Part shown: positions 61,928 through 64,000 of the stretch, in pieces
How the letters are laid out: every line of letters starts with the position of its first letter
How positions within the stretch are numbered: the first letter of the stretch is position 1
NCBI RefSeq assembly: GCF_009363795.1
Contig: NZ_CP045420.1
Location: forward strand, 1,593,001-1,657,000
Length of the DNA stretch: 64,000 bases
Source of the DNA: Palleronia sp. THAF1
GTDB lineage: Bacteria; Pseudomonadota; Alphaproteobacteria; Rhodobacterales; Rhodobacteraceae
Direction: 5' to 3'
The notes under the pieces: model-generated
What the model was told of the DNA's origin: nothing
Databases searched by the model: none
What the model saw: only the letters and a program-made list of their open reading frames with translations
Program-made: the position numbers and the translations under genes

Positions 61928-61938
61928 GCGCGGCATCC

Positions 61939-63141
61939 GTGGCGCATCCCGGACTGGAGGTCGCGGATATCTTCCGCACCCATGGGTCTGCCTATCGCCA
62001 TGAGAACGCCGGGCATCTGAACCTGCCGCAGCTGAAGGTGATGTCCGCGATCGAGAACTGCCGGACCTCCGCACTTGGCGGGCACGTGTTGGCATGCGCC
62101 AAGTGCGGCCATCAGCACGTCGCCTACAACTCTTGCCGCAACCGGCACTGCCCGAAGTGCCAAGGGGCCGCATCGCGGGAGTGGATGGCAGCGCGTATCG
62201 AGGACCTGTTGCCGGTCGAATACTTCCATGCGGTCTTCACCCTGCCGACCCAGGTCGCTGACATCGCCTTCCAGAACAAAGCGGTGGTTTAAGGTTTGCT
62301 GTTCAAGGCGTCGTCCCAGACGCTTTTGACCATTGCCGCCGATCCGAAGCATCTCGGCGCCCGGATCGGCCTGACCAGCGTGCTCCACACCTGGGGATCG
62401 GCGATGACCCACCATCCGCACGTCCACGTCGTCGTCCCGGGTGGCGGTCTGTCGCCGGACGGCACTCGGTGGATCGCCTGCCGCCCGGGGTTCTTCCTGC
62501 CCGTGAAGGTCCTGTCGAGGCTGTTCCGACGCCTGTTCCTCGAAGGATTGGTCAGGCTGCACGAGGCGGGCGATCTGGCGTTCTTCGGCGATCTGTCGGA
62601 GCTGGCCGACACCGGCGCCTTCGCGGCCCATCTCGCACCGCTGCGCAAGGCCGACTGGGTCGTCTACGCCAAGCCGCCCTTCGGCGGCCCCGAGGCAGTC
62701 CTGGCCTATCTCAGCCGGTACACCCACCGGGTCGCGATCTCGAACCACCGTCTTATCAGCGCAGATGCCGGCACCGTGACCTTCCGGTGGAAAGACTACC
62801 GCATCAAACGCGGGGAACGACTGAAGGTCATGCGCCTGCCCACGTTCGAGTTCATCCGCCGGTTCCTGGTCCACGTCCTGCCGTCCGGCTTCCACCGAAT
62901 CCGTCACACCGGCTTCCTCGCCAACGGTGTCCGTCGCGGCAGGATTGAGGCGATCAGGCGTCTTATAGACACGGAGCGAAAGCCGGATCAGACGACCGGC
63001 GAAGACGGAAGCGCCGATGCCCATGCGCGAGACCCGCGCCGGACATGCTCCAAATGCGGCAGTGCGATGCGCGTCGTCGAGACCTTCATCCGCGGCCAGA
63101 TCCCGCAGTCCCGTGCGCCGCCGTGGGAGGATGCCGCATGA
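61939..63141 (+). pseudogene. IS91 family transposase, interrupted by one in-frame stop
   Basis: This frame of about 400 codons carries the IS91 zinc-finger (CAKCGHQHVAYNSCRNRHCP), the catalytic HUH-type region (THHPHVHVVVPGGGLSPDG), AYLSRYTHRVAISNHR and the C-terminal CSKCGSAM. A TAA at 62290-62292 interrupts AFQNKAVV/GLLFKASSQTLL, and reading resumes in the same frame. Related elements have a Tyr there, so a single base change (TAT or TAC to TAA) explains it. The start is probably GTG 61939. The downstream part could still be made from ATG/TTG codons after the stop, but the HUH domain would lack its N-terminal zinc finger. Confidence 0.88.
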
Positions 63142-63646
63142 TCCACCCGTCACACCCAGCGCTGCGATCCCGAGGCGTCGGACCCATTACCGTGGCCGAT
63201 CCGTCAGAACCTGCCCCGCGACGAGACAATGCTGGCAGAAATGCACCCCGATCCGCGAAACCCAATCAGAAAGATCGACGGACCTGCTCCGCTCGCTCCA
63301 ATGGAACTCGTAGCTCGGCCCGCCCACCGACGAAGACCTGAGCCACAATTCCCATAGCACCGAAATCCGCCCGCGCTTTCCTCCTTGTCAGGTTTATCGC
63401 CGCTGAATGGTGAGCATCCAGCAGCCACAAACCTTAGACGAAGCTGCCGTTCGTTGCTTTATACCCCAAAGTCCGGTTCGCTGGTACGCTAAGTTATGCG
63501 GCACCTATGGCTTCTCCATCGCCTCGCAGAGGTAACATCCGATGGTTCGAAATTTGTGAGCATCGTCAGTGACAAGCGCGTAGATCCAGCGGATCCAAGG
63601 TCACCTCGCACGCAAACGTCCGCCTTGGCGGGACCCGGGAGATTGT
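63142..63646. other. IS91 right flank and AT-richer remnant DNA
   Basis: These 505 bases follow the transposase stop. The first roughly 250 are probably the right end of the IS91 unit. After about 63400 the base composition shifts towards AT. Several short frames with stops here (for example GTYGFSIASQR just before TAA at 63533) look like gene remnants. No intact gene is recognised. Confidence 0.5.
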
Positions 63647-63766
63647 GTGAAAGGGCAAAAGAATGTATACATAGAAGAGGTTTTCAATGCGCTTTTCTTT
63701 GTTCCAGACGAGTTTTCACATGCCGCGACGCCTCTTGAGGGATTGCATCTATTCAAACCGCCGTAA
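63647..63766 (+). pseudogene. fragment of an unrecognised protein
   Basis: The frame from GTG 63647 to TAA 63764-63766 encodes 39 residues, including GQKNVYIEEVFNALFFVPDE and ending LEGLHLFKPP. The residue pattern looks like the C-terminus of a real protein. The frame is also open for about 17 codons upstream but then meets stops. I judge it a remnant or a very small gene. No family is recognised. Confidence 0.4.
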
Positions 63767-63780
63767 GGGGTATTTTGATT

Positions 63781-64000
63781 ATGGAGCCTATCTTCGGCGA
63801 TGAAACCGGACTTCACGGAAGCTATATTCACCTAATCGGGCTGCCTTCTAGGACCAGAGTTCCGCTAGGGGATTTGATGCAGGCCGCGTTATCTGTCCGC
63901 CAAGGCGTAACCGATCAAGATTGGCCGTCGCTTGCCGATCAGGGCTTGAGCTGCTTGGCTTTGGGACACGCGTCATTTCGGCTTTTGCAAGAAGCCGAGA
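63781..64000 (+). CDS. unrecognised protein, 3' end cut off
   Basis: From ATG 63781 the frame stays open for 73 codons to the window edge (MEPIFGDETGLHGSYIHLIG, later GDLMQAALSVRQGVTDQDWP). Its lower GC content than the rest of the window fits a horizontally acquired gene. It lies 14 bases after the upstream fragment, which could be the last part of an upstream gene in the same operon. No domain is recognised from 73 residues. Confidence 0.5.
   Translation, partial: MEPIFGDETGLHGSYIHLIGLPSRTRVPLGDLMQAALSVRQGVTDQDWPSLADQGLSCLALGHASFRLLQEAE

Larger units (their letters stand above)
61058..63141 (+). mobile_element. IS91-family-type unit (recombinase plus broken transposase)
   Basis: The unit combines the XerC-like recombinase and the IS91-type Y1/HUH transposase. 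Only the coding core is given; the true ends probably reach some distance to either side (left within 60734-61057, right within 63142-63450). No terminal inverted repeats or target duplication are expected in this family. Confidence 0.8.

Overview
The window is GC-rich chromosomal DNA from an alphaproteobacterium, most likely a marine Rhodobacteraceae (Roseobacter-group) member. The evidence is the gene repertoire: a Hint-domain secreted protein, CarD beside a 7Fe ferredoxin, RpoH, MmcB, small Rhodobacterales-type DUF proteins, an iron-sulfur photolyase and a KpsS/KpsC-type capsule system. The tRNA-His also has the alphaproteobacterial form, with A73 and no obvious G-1. No rRNA, CRISPR array or plasmid replication gene was seen.

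Layout. 1-10.2 kb: the end of a KefB/KefC-type antiporter, CarD, ferredoxin, a Hint protein, a Suv3-like helicase with an S4 RNA-binding protein, and small secreted or TPR proteins. 10.2-14.9 kb: an Anbu module (proteasome-like Anbu, transglutaminase, alpha-E protein and circularly permuted ATP-grasp) on the minus strand. 15.0-18.7 kb: a DNA repair group (MBL exonuclease and ATP-dependent ligase) with an esterase between them. 18.7-24.8 kb: two secreted fasciclin proteins, oligoendopeptidase F, an RTX-repeat protein, a Gfo/Idh oxidoreductase and rpoH. 24.8-29.7 kb: RluD-type pseudouridine synthase, tRNA-His, mmcB, a candidate structured RNA (6S-like) and a membrane coiled-coil/ClpP-fold pair. 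29.7-32.9 kb: riboflavin genes (riboflavin synthase, ribB with a degenerate GTP cyclohydrolase half, ribH) with nusB. 33.0-37.5 kb: kpsS, a Wza/KpsD-like export lipoprotein and kpsC. 37.5-44.2 kb: photolyase, two SDRs, leuA with a Leu-rich leader peptide, an HWE-type histidine kinase and a DUF4394 protein. 44.5-51.0 kb: the rod-shape operon mreB-mreC-mreD-mrdA-mrdB and a hydroxyacid dehydrogenase. 51.0-56.3 kb: SseB-like protein, uracil-DNA glycosylase-family protein, nhaA, then kpsT and kpsE.

From tRNA-Gln (56348-56422) to the right edge the window looks like the start of an integrated genomic island. A large tyrosine recombinase lies directly after the tRNA. It is followed by poorly coding DNA with repeats, a DUF6880-like gene, an IS91-type unit (tyrosine recombinase plus a transposase broken by one in-frame stop) and a more AT-rich tail with an open frame that runs off the window. 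The island's far end is not in view.

The most useful observations are the complete Anbu module, the capsule genes split into two loci with no kpsM in view, the leuA leader with two mutually exclusive hairpins, LexA-like direct repeats upstream of mmcB and possibly of the DNA ligase, divergent genes that share one CATG as both start codons, the RibB protein with a zinc-less GTP cyclohydrolase half, the candidate 6S-like RNA, and the coupled membrane coiled-coil/ClpP-fold gene pair.
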